From NCBI GenBank assembly GCA_020350725.1, contig CP070719.1, positions 1,469,431 through 1,533,430 of the forward strand: a stretch of DNA of 64,000 nt, given 5' to 3'. The stretch comes from a bacterium (GTDB lineage Bacteria > BMS3Abin14). Under the pieces are notes generated by a model. The model saw nothing but the letters and a program-made list of their open reading frames with translations, made no database searches and was not told the DNA's origin. Made by a program: the position numbers and the translations under genes. Numbering within the stretch: the first letter of the stretch is position 1; each line of letters opens with the position of its first letter. This document shows positions 18,681 through 28,700 of this stretch, one piece after another.

Positions 18681-19150
18681 AGAGACGTCTCCGATTCCTT
18701 TCCCTCATCCTCGCCGTCCTTCTGACGGGATGCGGGTACCGGTTCACCGCCGGTTATTCAGCAGAGCGGTTTTCCCTGGCGAAACTCCAGAACGCCACCG
18801 CCGAACCCCGGTTGGCGGACATGTTTGAGGAAGCGCTTCTTAAAGCGGCCGGTATCAGAAGACGGGACGGAAGTCCCTCGCTGCAGGTCGTCCTGGCGGA
18901 ATTCTCGGAGGTGGTTCAGTCCGTGACCTCGCAAGGGGAACCCGTCCGGCAGGAGATTTACCTGACCTTCGAATGGAGAGCCGAATCGCCCTCAGGCGGT
19001 GAGGATCTGTCGGGGAGGGCCAGGGTCGATCGGTCCTACCTGTGGTCCCCTGACCCGGTGACGCTGGACTGGAACCGGCGGGCGGCCCTGAGGCTCATCT
19101 GCGAGGAGGCAGCCAGGGGCCTCTCGGACAGGCTGGCAGGGATCAAATGA
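18677..19150 (+). CDS. lptE: LPS-assembly lipoprotein LptE-like
   Basis: The 157-aa protein has a short signal peptide ending in a lipobox (LLTGC, Cys at about residue 15), followed by GYRFTAGYS, the usual LptE start after the lipidated Cys. LptE plugs the LptD barrel in the outer membrane and helps deliver LPS. Weak overall conservation is typical of LptE. Context is strong: ATGA overlap with leuS and holA directly downstream, the conserved leuS-lptE-holA order. This supports a diderm cell. Confidence 0.82.
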   Translation: MKRRLRFLSLILAVLLTGCGYRFTAGYSAERFSLAKLQNATAEPRLADMFEEALLKAAGIRRRDGSPSLQVVLAEFSEVVQSVTSQGEPVRQEIYLTFEWRAESPSGGEDLSGRARVDRSYLWSPDPVTLDWNRRAALRLICEEAARGLSDRLAGIK

Positions 19151-19160
19151 GGAGGAAGTG

Positions 19161-20117
19161 ATGGGCAGCCGGGAAAAAGAGGCAGCCTTTCTGATCATAT
19201 CACCGGAGCCCCTCCTCCTGAGGGAGACCGAGCAGCAGCTGCTGGATGGTCTCGTTCCCCCCGAGGCTCGATCACTGAACTATCTCCCCGTCTACGGATG
19301 GGAGGCGGATATCCGCTCTGTCCTGGAATTTCTTCAGACAATACCCTTCCTCTCCGCCGGACGGCTCTTGGTTCTCCGCGAAGTCCACGCGTTCGACCAG
19401 TGGAAGGACCTCATCGAATACCTCAAGGATCCCAATCCGACTTCGACCCTCGTCATGACCTCCAGCGAGCTGAAGAAGAAGGACGCTGCATACAGGACCC
19501 TGTCTCAATATTGCCAGGTTCGGGAACTGAAAAGACCCTACGGCGAGGCCGTCGTCAGCTGGGTCGTGGACAGGTTCCGGAGCCTGGACAAGAAAATAGA
19601 TCGCCATCTCGCCCGAATACTGGTGGAGACCAGCGGCACTTCCCTGACGGATCTCGGTTCCGAGGTGGAGAAGATCTCCATCCATGCCGGGGAGAGGGCC
19701 GAGATCGAGAGGGACGATCTGGATGTGTCCATCCCCGGGGGAATCGAGAATATCTTCAACCTTATCGACGCTCTGGGAGACGGTGACAGGGAGACAGCCC
19801 TTAAGTGCCTGCGCAGGCTGACGGATTCCGGCAGCCGGCCGGAATACCTCATTCCCATGATAGCGCGTCACTACCGCCAGATGATCCGGGGGCGGTCCCT
19901 GATCTCGGAGGGTATGGAACCCGCCGCGGCAGCAGCTCAGCTCGGCATTAAATACAGGGGATTACAGGAAAAATTCTTCCGCCACATGGCGCGCGCCGGA
20001 AAGAGGGATCTGGAGAGAGATATGGTCCGTCTTTCGGTCAGCGACCGGCTTTTAAAGACCGGCAGCATGCCCGAAGATATCATACTGGACAGGCTTCTGA
20101 TGGAATTACTGGTCTGA
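19161..20117 (+). CDS. holA: DNA polymerase III delta subunit
   Basis: The 318-aa protein is the clamp-loader delta subunit, which opens the beta clamp. Recognisable segments are LLLRETEQQLL, FLSAGRLLVLREVHAF, the RELKRPYGEAVVSWV region and ENIFNLIDALGDGDRETALKCLRRL, all in family order, with the C-terminal collar domain (EYLIPMIARHYRQM). GGAGGA precedes both a GTG and the adjoining ATG; the ATG is chosen. The 3' end converges on and overlaps rpsT by 12 bases. Confidence 0.88.
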   Translation: MGSREKEAAFLIISPEPLLLRETEQQLLDGLVPPEARSLNYLPVYGWEADIRSVLEFLQTIPFLSAGRLLVLREVHAFDQWKDLIEYLKDPNPTSTLVMTSSELKKKDAAYRTLSQYCQVRELKRPYGEAVVSWVVDRFRSLDKKIDRHLARILVETSGTSLTDLGSEVEKISIHAGERAEIERDDLDVSIPGGIENIFNLIDALGDGDRETALKCLRRLTDSGSRPEYLIPMIARHYRQMIRGRSLISEGMEPAAAAAQLGIKYRGLQEKFFRHMARAGKRDLERDMVRLSVSDRLLKTGSMPEDIILDRLLMELLV

Positions 20118-20378
20118 CTTAAGGGAGTTGACCTGTCGGGTAAGACGGGAGATTTTTCTGGAAGCGGTGTTCCGGTGCATGGTGCTCTTTGCAGCAGCCT
20201 TCTGAATGGCCGGTATGGCCTGTCCCAGGGCACCTTCAGCGGTTCCCCGGTCGCCGGCCTCCACGGCACTGATGACCTCCTTGGTCAGGTTCTTTATCCT
20301 GGTCCTTCTCTGCTGATTGCTCAGCTTCCTCTTGAGACTCTGCTTGTGCCTCTTGATAGCGGATTTATGCGTTGCCAA
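20106..20378 (-). CDS. rpsT: 30S ribosomal protein S20
   Basis: The 90-aa basic protein reads MATHKSAIKRHKQSLKR at its start and SRLTRQVNSL at its end, the S20 pattern. S20 binds 16S rRNA early in 30S assembly. Translation begins at TTG, which is known for S20 in other bacteria; AGGAGG lies seven bases upstream of it, whereas the longer reading frame upstream has no family similarity. It is encoded opposite to holA and murJ and has its own promoter. Confidence 0.95.
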   Translation of the reverse strand: MATHKSAIKRHKQSLKRKLSNQQRRTRIKNLTKEVISAVEAGDRGTAEGALGQAIPAIQKAAAKSTMHRNTASRKISRLTRQVNSLKSDQ

Positions 20379-20423
20379 TTGAAATCCTCCTGTTACAGTA
20401 GGGACTGTCCGACAGAAAGAAGC

Positions 20424-20452
20424 AGATAACCCGATTTCTTTAAACTTGTCAA
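20424..20452 (-). promoter_or_regulatory. Sigma-70-type promoter for rpsT
   Basis: On the minus strand TTGACA is followed after exactly 17 bases by TTATCT, about 45 bases before the rpsT TTG start. Both hexamers and spacing are near consensus, and the site lies in the divergent rpsT-murJ gap. Confidence 0.7.
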
Positions 20453-20492
20453 ACACTTTCTGAATGTTCCACTGGAGAATAGGGACAGCTCA

Positions 20493-22061
20493 GTGACCGA
20501 GCGAAAGGGCATTATCAGAGCCGCCGGCGTGGTGGGCGGAGCCACTGTACTCAGCCGTGTTCTCGGGCTGGTGAGGGACGCCGTCATGGCATTCCTTTTC
20601 GGGGCCACGCCGGCGGCTGACGCCTTCTTCGTGGCGTTTCGCATACCGAATCTGATGCGACAGCTTTTCGGAGAGGGCGCTCTCGCCTCCTCCTTCGTTC
20701 CCGTTTACACGGATGTCCTTGAGCACGGGGGCGAGGAAGAGGCCCGTCGGCTCACGGACGGGCTGTTCACAATGGTTCTTTTGCTGCTCGCCGCTATCAG
20801 CCTGGCCGGGATCCTCCTGGCTCCCCTTGTCGTCAGGTGCATCGCCTTCGGTTTTGAACCGGGAAGCGACATCTTTCACCTGACCGTTCTTCTCACCCGG
20901 TGGATGTTCCCCTATACCCTTCTCATATGCGTGGCGGCTCTGGGTATGGGTCTTCTCAACGCTAACCGCCATTTCCTTATTCCGGCGCTGGCCCCCGCCC
21001 TTCTTAACATATGTATCATCGGTTTCGCCCTGGGCATCTCCCCCAAGGTGGAAAGACCGATATTGGCTTTGGCTTGGGGCGTCCTGGTGGGCGGTGTGCT
21101 GCAGGTCCTCATCCAATGGTATCCCCTCAGGCAGAGAAGGGTCCTGCCCCGCCTCACCGCCAGTCTGATCTCGCCGGGGACGAAAAGGGTCCTGGTGATG
21201 ATGGTTCCGGCGGCACTGGGCGTCGCCGTCTATCAGGTCAACATGCTCGTCGACACACTGCTGGCGTCTTTTCTCCCTCGGGGAAGCATCACATATCTCT
21301 GGTATGGCAACCGGATGGTTCAGTTCCCCCTTGGCGTATTCGGCATTGCGCTCGCCACGGCCGCTCTTCCCACTCTCTCCAGGCAGTTTTCCGAGGGCAG
21401 GAGGGAGGATTTTACCGGTACTGTGTCCTTTGCCCTTTCTCTGACGGCTTTTATCGGTCTCCCGGCCGCTCTGGGACTGATGGTCCTGAAGGAACCAATC
21501 ATGGCCACCCTTTTCGCCAGGGGAGCTTTCGGCGGGGCGGAAGTGGATGGCGCGGCCAAGGCGATGATGTTCTACTCCTTGGGGCTTCCCTTTTTCATCG
21601 GCGTAAAGATCTTCGGAAGAGCCTTCTACGCCATGGAGAACACACGGATACCCTTCGCCGCGGCTACGGCCTCCATGGTCACCAATGTGATCCTGAATCT
21701 GCTCCTGATGGGTCCCCTTCTCCATGGGGGATTGGCGCTGGCTACTTCCCTGTCCTCCTTCCTGAATTTCGCGATCCTCGCGGTGGCCTTCACCGGGCGC
21801 ACCGGAACCCCTTGGCTGTCGGCGGAAATGATGAAGGATGCCGGAAAATCCCTTTTATCAGCCCTGATCATGTCAGCGGTCGTTCTGTTCGCAGCCACCA
21901 GGATGTCCTGGTTGGAAACGGGCACCGGCTCGAGGATCGCCGGGCTCGTCGGTTGTATGGCCCTGGGGATTATTGTATACTCCGGGTCGGCCCTCGTCAT
22001 GGGCAGCAGTGGCGCAGCGGCTGTCAGGGACAGGTTCTCCGGCAGGGAGAAATTGAAGTGA
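20493..22061 (+). CDS. murJ: Lipid II flippase MurJ (MviN)
   Basis: The 522-aa polytopic membrane protein begins with RAAGVVGGATVLSRVLGLVRD and continues with AFLFGATPAADAFFVAFRIPNLMRQLFGEGALASSFVPVY in register with the MurJ N-terminal signature. It shows about 14 hydrophobic segments. MurJ moves lipid-linked peptidoglycan precursor across the inner membrane. The start is GTG. It is divergent from rpsT, and its stop overlaps the next GTG in GTGA. Length is typical. Confidence 0.95.
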   Translation: MTERKGIIRAAGVVGGATVLSRVLGLVRDAVMAFLFGATPAADAFFVAFRIPNLMRQLFGEGALASSFVPVYTDVLEHGGEEEARRLTDGLFTMVLLLLAAISLAGILLAPLVVRCIAFGFEPGSDIFHLTVLLTRWMFPYTLLICVAALGMGLLNANRHFLIPALAPALLNICIIGFALGISPKVERPILALAWGVLVGGVLQVLIQWYPLRQRRVLPRLTASLISPGTKRVLVMMVPAALGVAVYQVNMLVDTLLASFLPRGSITYLWYGNRMVQFPLGVFGIALATAALPTLSRQFSEGRREDFTGTVSFALSLTAFIGLPAALGLMVLKEPIMATLFARGAFGGAEVDGAAKAMMFYSLGLPFFIGVKIFGRAFYAMENTRIPFAAATASMVTNVILNLLLMGPLLHGGLALATSLSSFLNFAILAVAFTGRTGTPWLSAEMMKDAGKSLLSALIMSAVVLFAATRMSWLETGTGSRIAGLVGCMALGIIVYSGSALVMGSSGAAAVRDRFSGREKLK

Positions 22062-22519
22062 GATCCGGTTACTTCACGGTCAGGTTCCCTCTGGGGAAGG
22101 TCGTTGTCCAGTCGGACGACGGAATGGTACCCCGGCGCGTCTTTTTCGATCTGGAAGATGCTATCCGGGATTGCCCCGGATCCGGGCCGCTGGCGGGCTC
22201 TCTGGAGCGTTATCTGGCGGGGGAGCCGGAGCCCCTGGATTTTCCCGTCGATCTGGACCGTTTGCCCTCCTTTACCCGAATGGTTCTGGAATATGTCAAG
22301 GAGATCCCCTACGGAACAGTGGCCACCTACGGTTGCATCGCGGCCGGGCTCGGCAGGCGGGGGGCATCCAGGGCCGTCGGCAGGGCGATGGGGGCCAACC
22401 CTCTGCCGCTGGTCATCCCCTGCCACCGGGTTATAGCGGCGGGAGGCGGTCCAGGCGGGTTCACCTCGGGGATCCAGCTCAAGCTCTGGCTCCTGGCATT
22501 GGAAGGGGTCAGGATCTGA
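22058..22519 (+). CDS. Methylated-DNA--[protein]-cysteine S-methyltransferase (Ogt/MGMT family)
   Basis: The 153-aa protein carries the active-site motif IPCHRVI with acceptor Cys122. It also has SRAVGRAMGANPLPL (Asn hinge) and IPYGTVATYGCIAA, the DNA-binding helix segment. The family repairs O6-alkylguanine by suicidal alkyl transfer. The GTG start overlaps the murJ stop and has GGGAGA seven bases upstream. A much longer open frame continues upstream antisense-like through murJ but lacks family similarity there. The stop overlaps the start of dtd. Confidence 0.9.
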   Translation: MRSGYFTVRFPLGKVVVQSDDGMVPRRVFFDLEDAIRDCPGSGPLAGSLERYLAGEPEPLDFPVDLDRLPSFTRMVLEYVKEIPYGTVATYGCIAAGLGRRGASRAVGRAMGANPLPLVIPCHRVIAAGGGPGGFTSGIQLKLWLLALEGVRI

Positions 22520-22956
22520 AAGCGCTGGTCCAAAGGGTCCTCTGGGCGAAAGTGGAGGTCGGTGGCGACACGGTCTCCTCCATTGGCCCCGGCCTTCTGG
22601 TCTTCCTGGGAGTGGCGGCCGATGACGGGCCTCGCGAGGCGGATTACCTGGCTGCCAGGGTGGCGGCGCTAAGGGTCTTTGAGGACAGGGAAGGCAGGAT
22701 GAATCTGTCTCTTCGTGACACAGGCGGAGAGGCACTGGTCGTATCCCAGTTCACCCTCGTGGCCGACACGGCCAGGGGCAACAGACCCGGTTTTTCCGGA
22801 GCGGCCCCTCCTCAGGAAGCCGAGGGGATCTACCAGCGTTTCCTCGAGTCGCTCAAGGGGGAGGGGATCAAGACAGGCTCGGGGGTGTTCAGGGCCCAGA
22901 TGACCGTTTCCCTGGCCAACGACGGACCGGTGACGATCATGCTGGAGTCAAAATGA
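22516..22956 (+). CDS. dtd: D-aminoacyl-tRNA deacylase
   Basis: The 146-aa protein hydrolyses D-amino acids from tRNA. It shows the DTD N-terminus (KALVQRVLWAKVEV), SQFTLVADTARGNRPGF (canonical SQFTL motif) and NDGPVTIML (the GPVT cross-subunit cis-Pro motif). The family Met position is occupied by CTG, which overlaps the previous TGA (CTGA) and has GGAAGGGG about seven bases upstream. No ATG, GTG or TTG sits at the family start. Either translation begins at CTG through coupling or the protein carries an N-terminal extension. Confidence 0.9.
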   Translation: MKALVQRVLWAKVEVGGDTVSSIGPGLLVFLGVAADDGPREADYLAARVAALRVFEDREGRMNLSLRDTGGEALVVSQFTLVADTARGNRPGFSGAAPPQEAEGIYQRFLESLKGEGIKTGSGVFRAQMTVSLANDGPVTIMLESK

Positions 22957-23131
22957 CCCTGCCCCGGAGGAGATCCGGCCTACCGTATCAGACGGTGGAT
23001 CGGCCGGAGGCTTCGGCATCGAAGGGCATGCTGCGGACCATCTGACTCGAGGGTCAGCTCAGTTTGAGTGGTGCAGGCGTCTCTAATCCGGTCTCCCGGC
23101 CTATGGTATCCTTTGGAAAGGACCGTATCGT

Positions 23132-23758
23132 ATGACTCTCGAACACCTTCTGGTAGGCCCGCTTCAGTCGAACTGTTTTATCATCGGTGACGAGAAGACC
23201 GGCAAGGCCGCCGTCATCGACCCCGGGGGAGATGGTCCGGAGATCATCAAAAGGATCCAATCGAAACCATGGGATGTTGTCGCTATTCTCAACACTCATG
23301 CCCACTTCGATCACATTGCCGCCAATGCCGAACTCGTGCGCGGGACAGGAGCTCCCCTGATGGTGCCACAATTGGATGCTGCACTTCTCGATCAGGCCGC
23401 CTTTCAGGCCCGCATGTACGGGATCAGCGTCCAGGAGTCGCCGAAGCCGGACAGGTTGCTGGAGGATAGCGACATCATCGAGATCGGAGGGGAACGGGTG
23501 GAGGTGATCGCCACCCCGGGCCATACTCCGGGCGGGGTGACCTTCAGGTCAAGCCTGGGGATTTTTTCCGGGGACGCCCTCTTCGCCGGCTCCATCGGAC
23601 GAACGGATCTTCCCGGAGGGGACTTCGAAACCCTCATAAAGTCGATCAAGGAGAGGATACTCGCTCTCCCGGACGATACACCGGTTTATCCGGGACACGG
23701 ACCGTCGACCACCGTGGGACGGGAGAGGCAATACAACCCCTTTCTGCAGGCTTTCTAG
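23132..23758 (+). CDS. MBL-fold metal hydrolase (glyoxalase II-like)
   Basis: The 208-aa protein has the metallo-beta-lactamase motifs THAHFDH (near residue 55), a conserved His in TPGHTPGG (near 133), an Asp in FSGDALF and a final YPGHG (near 190). Such proteins hydrolyse thioesters such as S-lactoylglutathione, or persulfides; the short C-terminus suggests a generic hydroxyacylglutathione-hydrolase-like enzyme rather than full glyoxalase II. GGAAAGGA precedes the ATG. The ~175 bases upstream show nothing I can call. Confidence 0.9.
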   Translation: MTLEHLLVGPLQSNCFIIGDEKTGKAAVIDPGGDGPEIIKRIQSKPWDVVAILNTHAHFDHIAANAELVRGTGAPLMVPQLDAALLDQAAFQARMYGISVQESPKPDRLLEDSDIIEIGGERVEVIATPGHTPGGVTFRSSLGIFSGDALFAGSIGRTDLPGGDFETLIKSIKERILALPDDTPVYPGHGPSTTVGRERQYNPFLQAF

Positions 23759-23827
23759 CCGGGAAATTCGCAACACCTGGTATCCGCCGGTCTCCAACGT
23801 CATGCAGCAGGGGGAGGGGGGGTAGTG

Positions 23828-25054
23828 ATGAAAAGGCATCCGGCAATAAATGGTATCAAGGTCCTCCTGGGAATCACCGGGGGAATCGGAGCCTATAAGA
23901 GCGCCGAACTGATCAGACTGTTCATGAAACAGGGGGCGGAGGTGTCGGTGGTCATGACCCGGAACGCCACCCAGTTCATCACGCCATTGACCGTGGAAAC
24001 CCTGAGCCGGAATCCCGTCGGTACGGATCTTTTCTCCCTGTCCGAGGAGAGATCCATCGACCACATCTCCAGGGCCCGGTGGGCGGATCTTATGGTGATC
24101 GCACCCGCCACCGCCAACTACCTGGCGAAGGCGGCCCACGGCATAGCCGATGATCTCCTGACCACCATTTCTCTGGCAGCGACGTGCCCGGTTCTCATAG
24201 CACCGGCCATGAACTCAGCGATGTGGGACCACGTCACTGTCAGGAGTAACCTGGAGATCCTGACTTCCCGCGGAGTCGCTGTCGTCCCCCCGACGGAGGG
24301 TGAACTGGCATGCGGAGAGGAGGGAGTGGGAAGGATGGCCGATCCCGAACAGATCGTGGCCGCGGCCGCGGCCGCAATTCAGCTCCACGATCTCGATGGG
24401 GTCAGGGTCCTCGTCACCGCAGGTCCGACGAGGGAGGCTGTGGACCCCGTTCGGTTTCTGTCCAACCGGTCCTCGGGCAAGATGGGATATGCCCTGGCTG
24501 AAGCTGCGGCGACCAGAGGGGCCGAGGTCATCCTGGTCTCAGGCCCCGCGGCACTCGATCCCCCCAGCGGAGTCACACTCGTCAGCGTCGAGAGCGCCCG
24601 GGAGATGCTGGCCGCCGTCAGAGCCAACCTGAAAGCCTGCCAGTGGGTCATCATGGCCGCCGCGGTCGCCGATTTCCGCCCCTCGGCGGTCCTGGAGAGC
24701 AAGTTGAAAAAGAAAGGCCGCCAGGGGCTGTCACTCGATCTGACAGCCAATCCGGACATCCTGAAAACCATCGCGGCAGACAAGGGCAACAGGCTGTACA
24801 TCGGATTCGCGGCCGAGACCGAGGATCTCCTGGAGAACGCCAGGGCCAAACTGGAGGGGAAAGGCCTCGATCTGATCGTCGGCAACGACGTGACCGAAAG
24901 GGGATCCGGTTTTGGTTCGGAAACCAATCAGGCCGTCATTATTCTCAGGGACGGGACGGTGGAGCGCCTTCCCCTTATGACAAAGAGAGAACTGGCCGAC
25001 CAGATCCTCGACCAGTCTATGAGATGCTGGCAATCCGGAGATGTGGATGGATGA
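23828..25054 (+). CDS. coaBC: Bifunctional phosphopantothenoylcysteine decarboxylase / phosphopantothenate-cysteine ligase
   Basis: CoaBC makes 4'-phosphopantetheine in CoA synthesis. The N-terminal CoaC half (about 1-185) is a flavoprotein with TGGIGAYKSAELIRLF, the catalytic His in SIDHISRARWADL, and APAMNSAMWDH. The CoaB half begins VLVTAGPTREAVDPVRFLSN with SSGKMG. Total 408 aa is typical. A GTG codon directly before the ATG is an alternative start; a purine-rich GGAGGGGG serves either. The 3' end overlaps the glycosylase gene by 14 bases. coaD, acting later in the pathway, is also in this window. Confidence 0.96.
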   Translation: MKRHPAINGIKVLLGITGGIGAYKSAELIRLFMKQGAEVSVVMTRNATQFITPLTVETLSRNPVGTDLFSLSEERSIDHISRARWADLMVIAPATANYLAKAAHGIADDLLTTISLAATCPVLIAPAMNSAMWDHVTVRSNLEILTSRGVAVVPPTEGELACGEEGVGRMADPEQIVAAAAAAIQLHDLDGVRVLVTAGPTREAVDPVRFLSNRSSGKMGYALAEAAATRGAEVILVSGPAALDPPSGVTLVSVESAREMLAAVRANLKACQWVIMAAAVADFRPSAVLESKLKKKGRQGLSLDLTANPDILKTIAADKGNRLYIGFAAETEDLLENARAKLEGKGLDLIVGNDVTERGSGFGSETNQAVIILRDGTVERLPLMTKRELADQILDQSMRCWQSGDVDG

Positions 25055-25718
25055 TCTCAGGTCGATCTATCTCGACTCCCTGGGCCTCGATGTTCTAACG
25101 GAACGCCGGGACCGGCCTCGGCGTGAGGGATCGACAGACGGTGATCGAGCCGCAGCCCTTGAAGATCTCCACACGTCTCTCGTCGATTGTCACAGATGCC
25201 CCCTCGGTGACACGCGGACGAATCTGGTATTTGGAACGGGTGATCCCCATGCCCGTCTGGTATTCGTCGGTGAAGCTCCGGGACGGGACGAGGACCTGAA
25301 GGGAGAGCCCTTCGTCGGAAAGGCCGGCCAGCTCCTGACGAAGATCATTGCCGCTATGGGGCTCACCAGAAAGGATGTGTACATCTGCAATGTAAACAAA
25401 TGCCGTCCGCCAGGCAACAGGGACCCCCATCCCAGCGAAGTGGAGGCATGTCAGCCTTTCCTCCTCCGGCAGCTGGAGATCATCTCGCCGAAGGTGATAT
25501 GTGCCCTCGGCGGTTTCGCCGCCAAGGCTCTTCTCGATTCCGATGCCAGGATCTCGCAGGTACGCGGGACATTCCACACATATAACGGGATACCGCTCAT
25601 GCCCACCTACCACCCTTCGTTCCTCCTTCGCAATCCCAATGCGAAAAGAGAAGTCTGGGATGACATGAAGAAGATCATGGAATACCTGGACCTTCCAATA
25701 CCGAACGGACGGGCTTAG
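25041..25718 (+). CDS. Type-4 uracil-DNA glycosylase (Fe-S)
   Basis: The 225-aa protein excises uracil from DNA. It has motif A GEAPGRDEDLKGEPFVGKAG and motif B MPTYHPSFLLRNP. Four cysteines fit the family Fe-S cluster: Cys50 and Cys53 (CHRC), Cys121 (NKCRPPGNR) and Cys137 (EACQPF, 16 residues later). The N-terminal ~40 residues are variable. Start candidates are this ATG and one two codons later, both inside coaBC, indicating coupling. Confidence 0.93.
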   Translation: MWMDDLRSIYLDSLGLDVLTERRDRPRREGSTDGDRAAALEDLHTSLVDCHRCPLGDTRTNLVFGTGDPHARLVFVGEAPGRDEDLKGEPFVGKAGQLLTKIIAAMGLTRKDVYICNVNKCRPPGNRDPHPSEVEACQPFLLRQLEIISPKVICALGGFAAKALLDSDARISQVRGTFHTYNGIPLMPTYHPSFLLRNPNAKREVWDDMKKIMEYLDLPIPNGRA

Positions 25719-25754
25719 GTCGCCGTAGTACCGTCCAGGGAGCTCCTTAAGGAC

Positions 25755-28700
25755 TTGAAACGTCGAATTACAGCCTTTCTGCTGATCATAGTCCTCGCCG
25801 GCATCACGGTGGCCATGAAGATTATCACCAGTCCCCGGCTGGACACGGTGATCCGGAATGTCCTGGTTCAACAGGCCGAGGAGCATCTTGGCGTGAGGCT
25901 TTCTCTCGGCTCACTGGATCACAACATCCTTCTGACCAGGTTCACACTGGAGGATGTCACCCTTTCGGACCTCAGGGGTGAGGGTCGGGAGATCAGAGCC
26001 CGGAGGCTCATCATCGCCTTCGATCCCTATGCGACTTTCAGGGGCATGGTGTCCGTCAGTGACATCCAGCTGGAGGGAATCGATCTGCGGGTGGTCCACG
26101 GAACGGACGGGAGTGTGTCCGTCGACCCCATCCTGCCTTTCTGGCAGGGAGAAGGGGTCTCCGATCGTTCCAGGATCCGACCGGTCAAGGTCGAATTCAA
26201 GCGGTTTTCCCTCATAGATTCACATCTGTCCTACAGGGACCTGCAGGCCGGGCTGGACCTGGACCTGGACAAGGTTCTCATCAATGTAGGACGGGGCAGA
26301 TTTGATTCCCCGGATCGGAGGAATATCACCGTTTCCAGCAGATCGGGACAGTTGAAGTGGCGGGCCTTCCCCGAAGGTCGCGCGGTGCCTATCCAATCCA
26401 TACGTGCGAACCTCGTTTACGGCAGGAATGAGATCGAGCTCTCCAGGGTTTCTCTGCTGACCGGACCTATCCAGGTTGAACTGTCCGGAACGGTACCTTT
26501 GGAGAAAAGCGCTTCGCTGTCGGGTTCCCTGGAGATTGTGGCCGACCTCGATGAGCTCTCGTGGCTTCTCCGGGGCGGAAAGGGCAAGATCCGTCTGTCG
26601 GGGGAGATTGTCGGGCAGCTGTCGTCACCGGAGTTCAGGGGAAGGTTGACCTCGGACGAAGTACACCTCGCGGACAGGACCTTCGATGATCTGAATGCCG
26701 TCATGGAGATGGACAGCGGCGGTGGAAGGCTGACCGACCTCCTGTTCCGCTACCGAGAGGAAGAGATCGAGGCGGCCATGGATATCCGATTCCATCGCGA
26801 TCTCCCGTTCAGTATGGAAGTAAAGGCCGATGACTATCCCATCTTCAGGTTGATCCAGGAGTTCCAGAAGGATGCCGTCAAACCACTGGGTGAGCTTGAT
26901 ATTTCCTGTCGCATCGAGGGCAGGCTTTCCCCAGCCTTCCATCAACCGGGTGCCAACGTGAGGCTGACCGGACAGGGAGAAATACCCCTTTCCCAAAAGG
27001 GTGCCGCGAGAGCCTTCACCATGGACGTCAGGGGTACCTACCAGGACCAGGAGATGCTCCTCGAGGATTTTCAAGCTCAGCTCGGCTCCGCGAGGCTCAC
27101 GGCTGCCGGGACAATGAGTCGAGAGGGGTTCTCGGTGGAGTTCAGGGTCCAGGAAGATGACCTGGCCCCCTGGAGCGATGTGCTGCTCCTGGACGACATG
27201 AGGGGTAATCTTGTTGCCGGAGGTGAGATCACCGGCAGTTGGCTGTCGCCCGTGGCGAGGATGGATATCGTCGCAAAAGGTCTTTCCGGAGGGGATTTTA
27301 CCGTAGATCTGGTTGAGGCCCATGCGGACGTCGATCGTTCAGGGATCTCCTTTCCATTGGCCTCCGTCAAGATCCAATCCTCGGCGGTCACCTTCCAGGG
27401 CGAGTTTCCATGGAGCCGAGGGGAGGAGGCGTGGTTTTCCGTTGGGGTCTCCAGCGGACGCATCGAGGATCTCATCGGCGCCATAGGAGTGCCTCTGCAT
27501 TTTTCAGGCGAGGTCACCGCTCTGATGAATTTTTCCATGAGGCACGGCAGCCTGGTGGGAGCCGGGGAAACGACCATGAGAGACCTCTCCCTGTTCGGAG
27601 AGGTGTTCCAGGAATGCCGATTCAAATTGGAGGTTTTGGATGACGGCATGGTCCTCAACAGAGTCGAGCTGGTCAAGGCTGAGAGGCTTATCTCGGGCCG
27701 GGCTGAGCTCCGGGATGGCCGCTTCAAAGCCAGGCTGAAGAGCGAGGATCCGGTGCTGTTGGACGAGGTCTGGGCCCTGAAGAAACTGAAGGTCCCCTTA
27801 ACGGGTGACATGGTGATCGAGGTGGAGGCGGAGGGGACGCTTGACGGAGAGGAGCTCTCGGCAGACGCTCGGCTCCAGTGGCAGAATATCAGTTTCGAGG
27901 GCAGACCCTGGCACAGCGGGAAGGGTACCTTCGTCCTCAAGAACAGGACCCTTGAAGGGGCAGCCGATCTCATCGACAGCAAACTCTCCGCGCGGGCGGT
28001 CGCTGAACTGGGGGGCGAATTTCCCTTCTCGGGCACCATCAGGTCCGTCGGACAGATCGAGCACAGTGATCTGAACGATTTTCTGGGTCTTGGAATCTCA
28101 TCCGACTTCGCCTCAGGAAGGGGCACCGCTTCTGCCAGGGCCCGCGGTATCCTGGCCGACCTCGACAGGACCGAAGTCGAGGGTGTCCTTGATGACTTCA
28201 TCTTCAGGATCCGGGGGTTGAATTTTTCCTCCCGGCAACAGGCCCCTTTTACGTACACCCCTGAGGACGGGATCATTTTTGAGGATCTCAAGCTGAAGTC
28301 CGGAGAGTCAGAGATCGAGGGCTCCCTGGTGATCGCCCCGGGAGGGAGCCTGGGGGGTACGGTTTCCGGTGGCATCGACCTGGGTGGATTTTCCTTTCTG
28401 GAGCCGACCGTGGATACCTTCAGCGGCAGGACTGATATCGAGGTCAAGGTTTCAGGATCCCTTGCCCAGCCTTATCTCAGCGGTTTCGTGACCCTTATGA
28501 GTTCCTCGTGCGTCGCCCACCTGCCCTTTCCCATGGAAATTACCGGGCTCGCGGGGCGCATAGAAGTCGTCAAGGACAGGCTTCACTTCGAATCCATCAC
28601 GGGAAGGGTGGGCGCCGGATCCCTGATCATGACGGGGGACATATTTTTCAGGGGGCTTCAGCCTGTTGAGGGAGATCTCGAATGGCGCGGAGAATCCATA

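Noticed and set aside
21011-22057. Long open frame upstream of and in frame with the Ogt-like gene
   Set aside because: It overlaps murJ in another frame and has no family similarity until the GTG at 22058.
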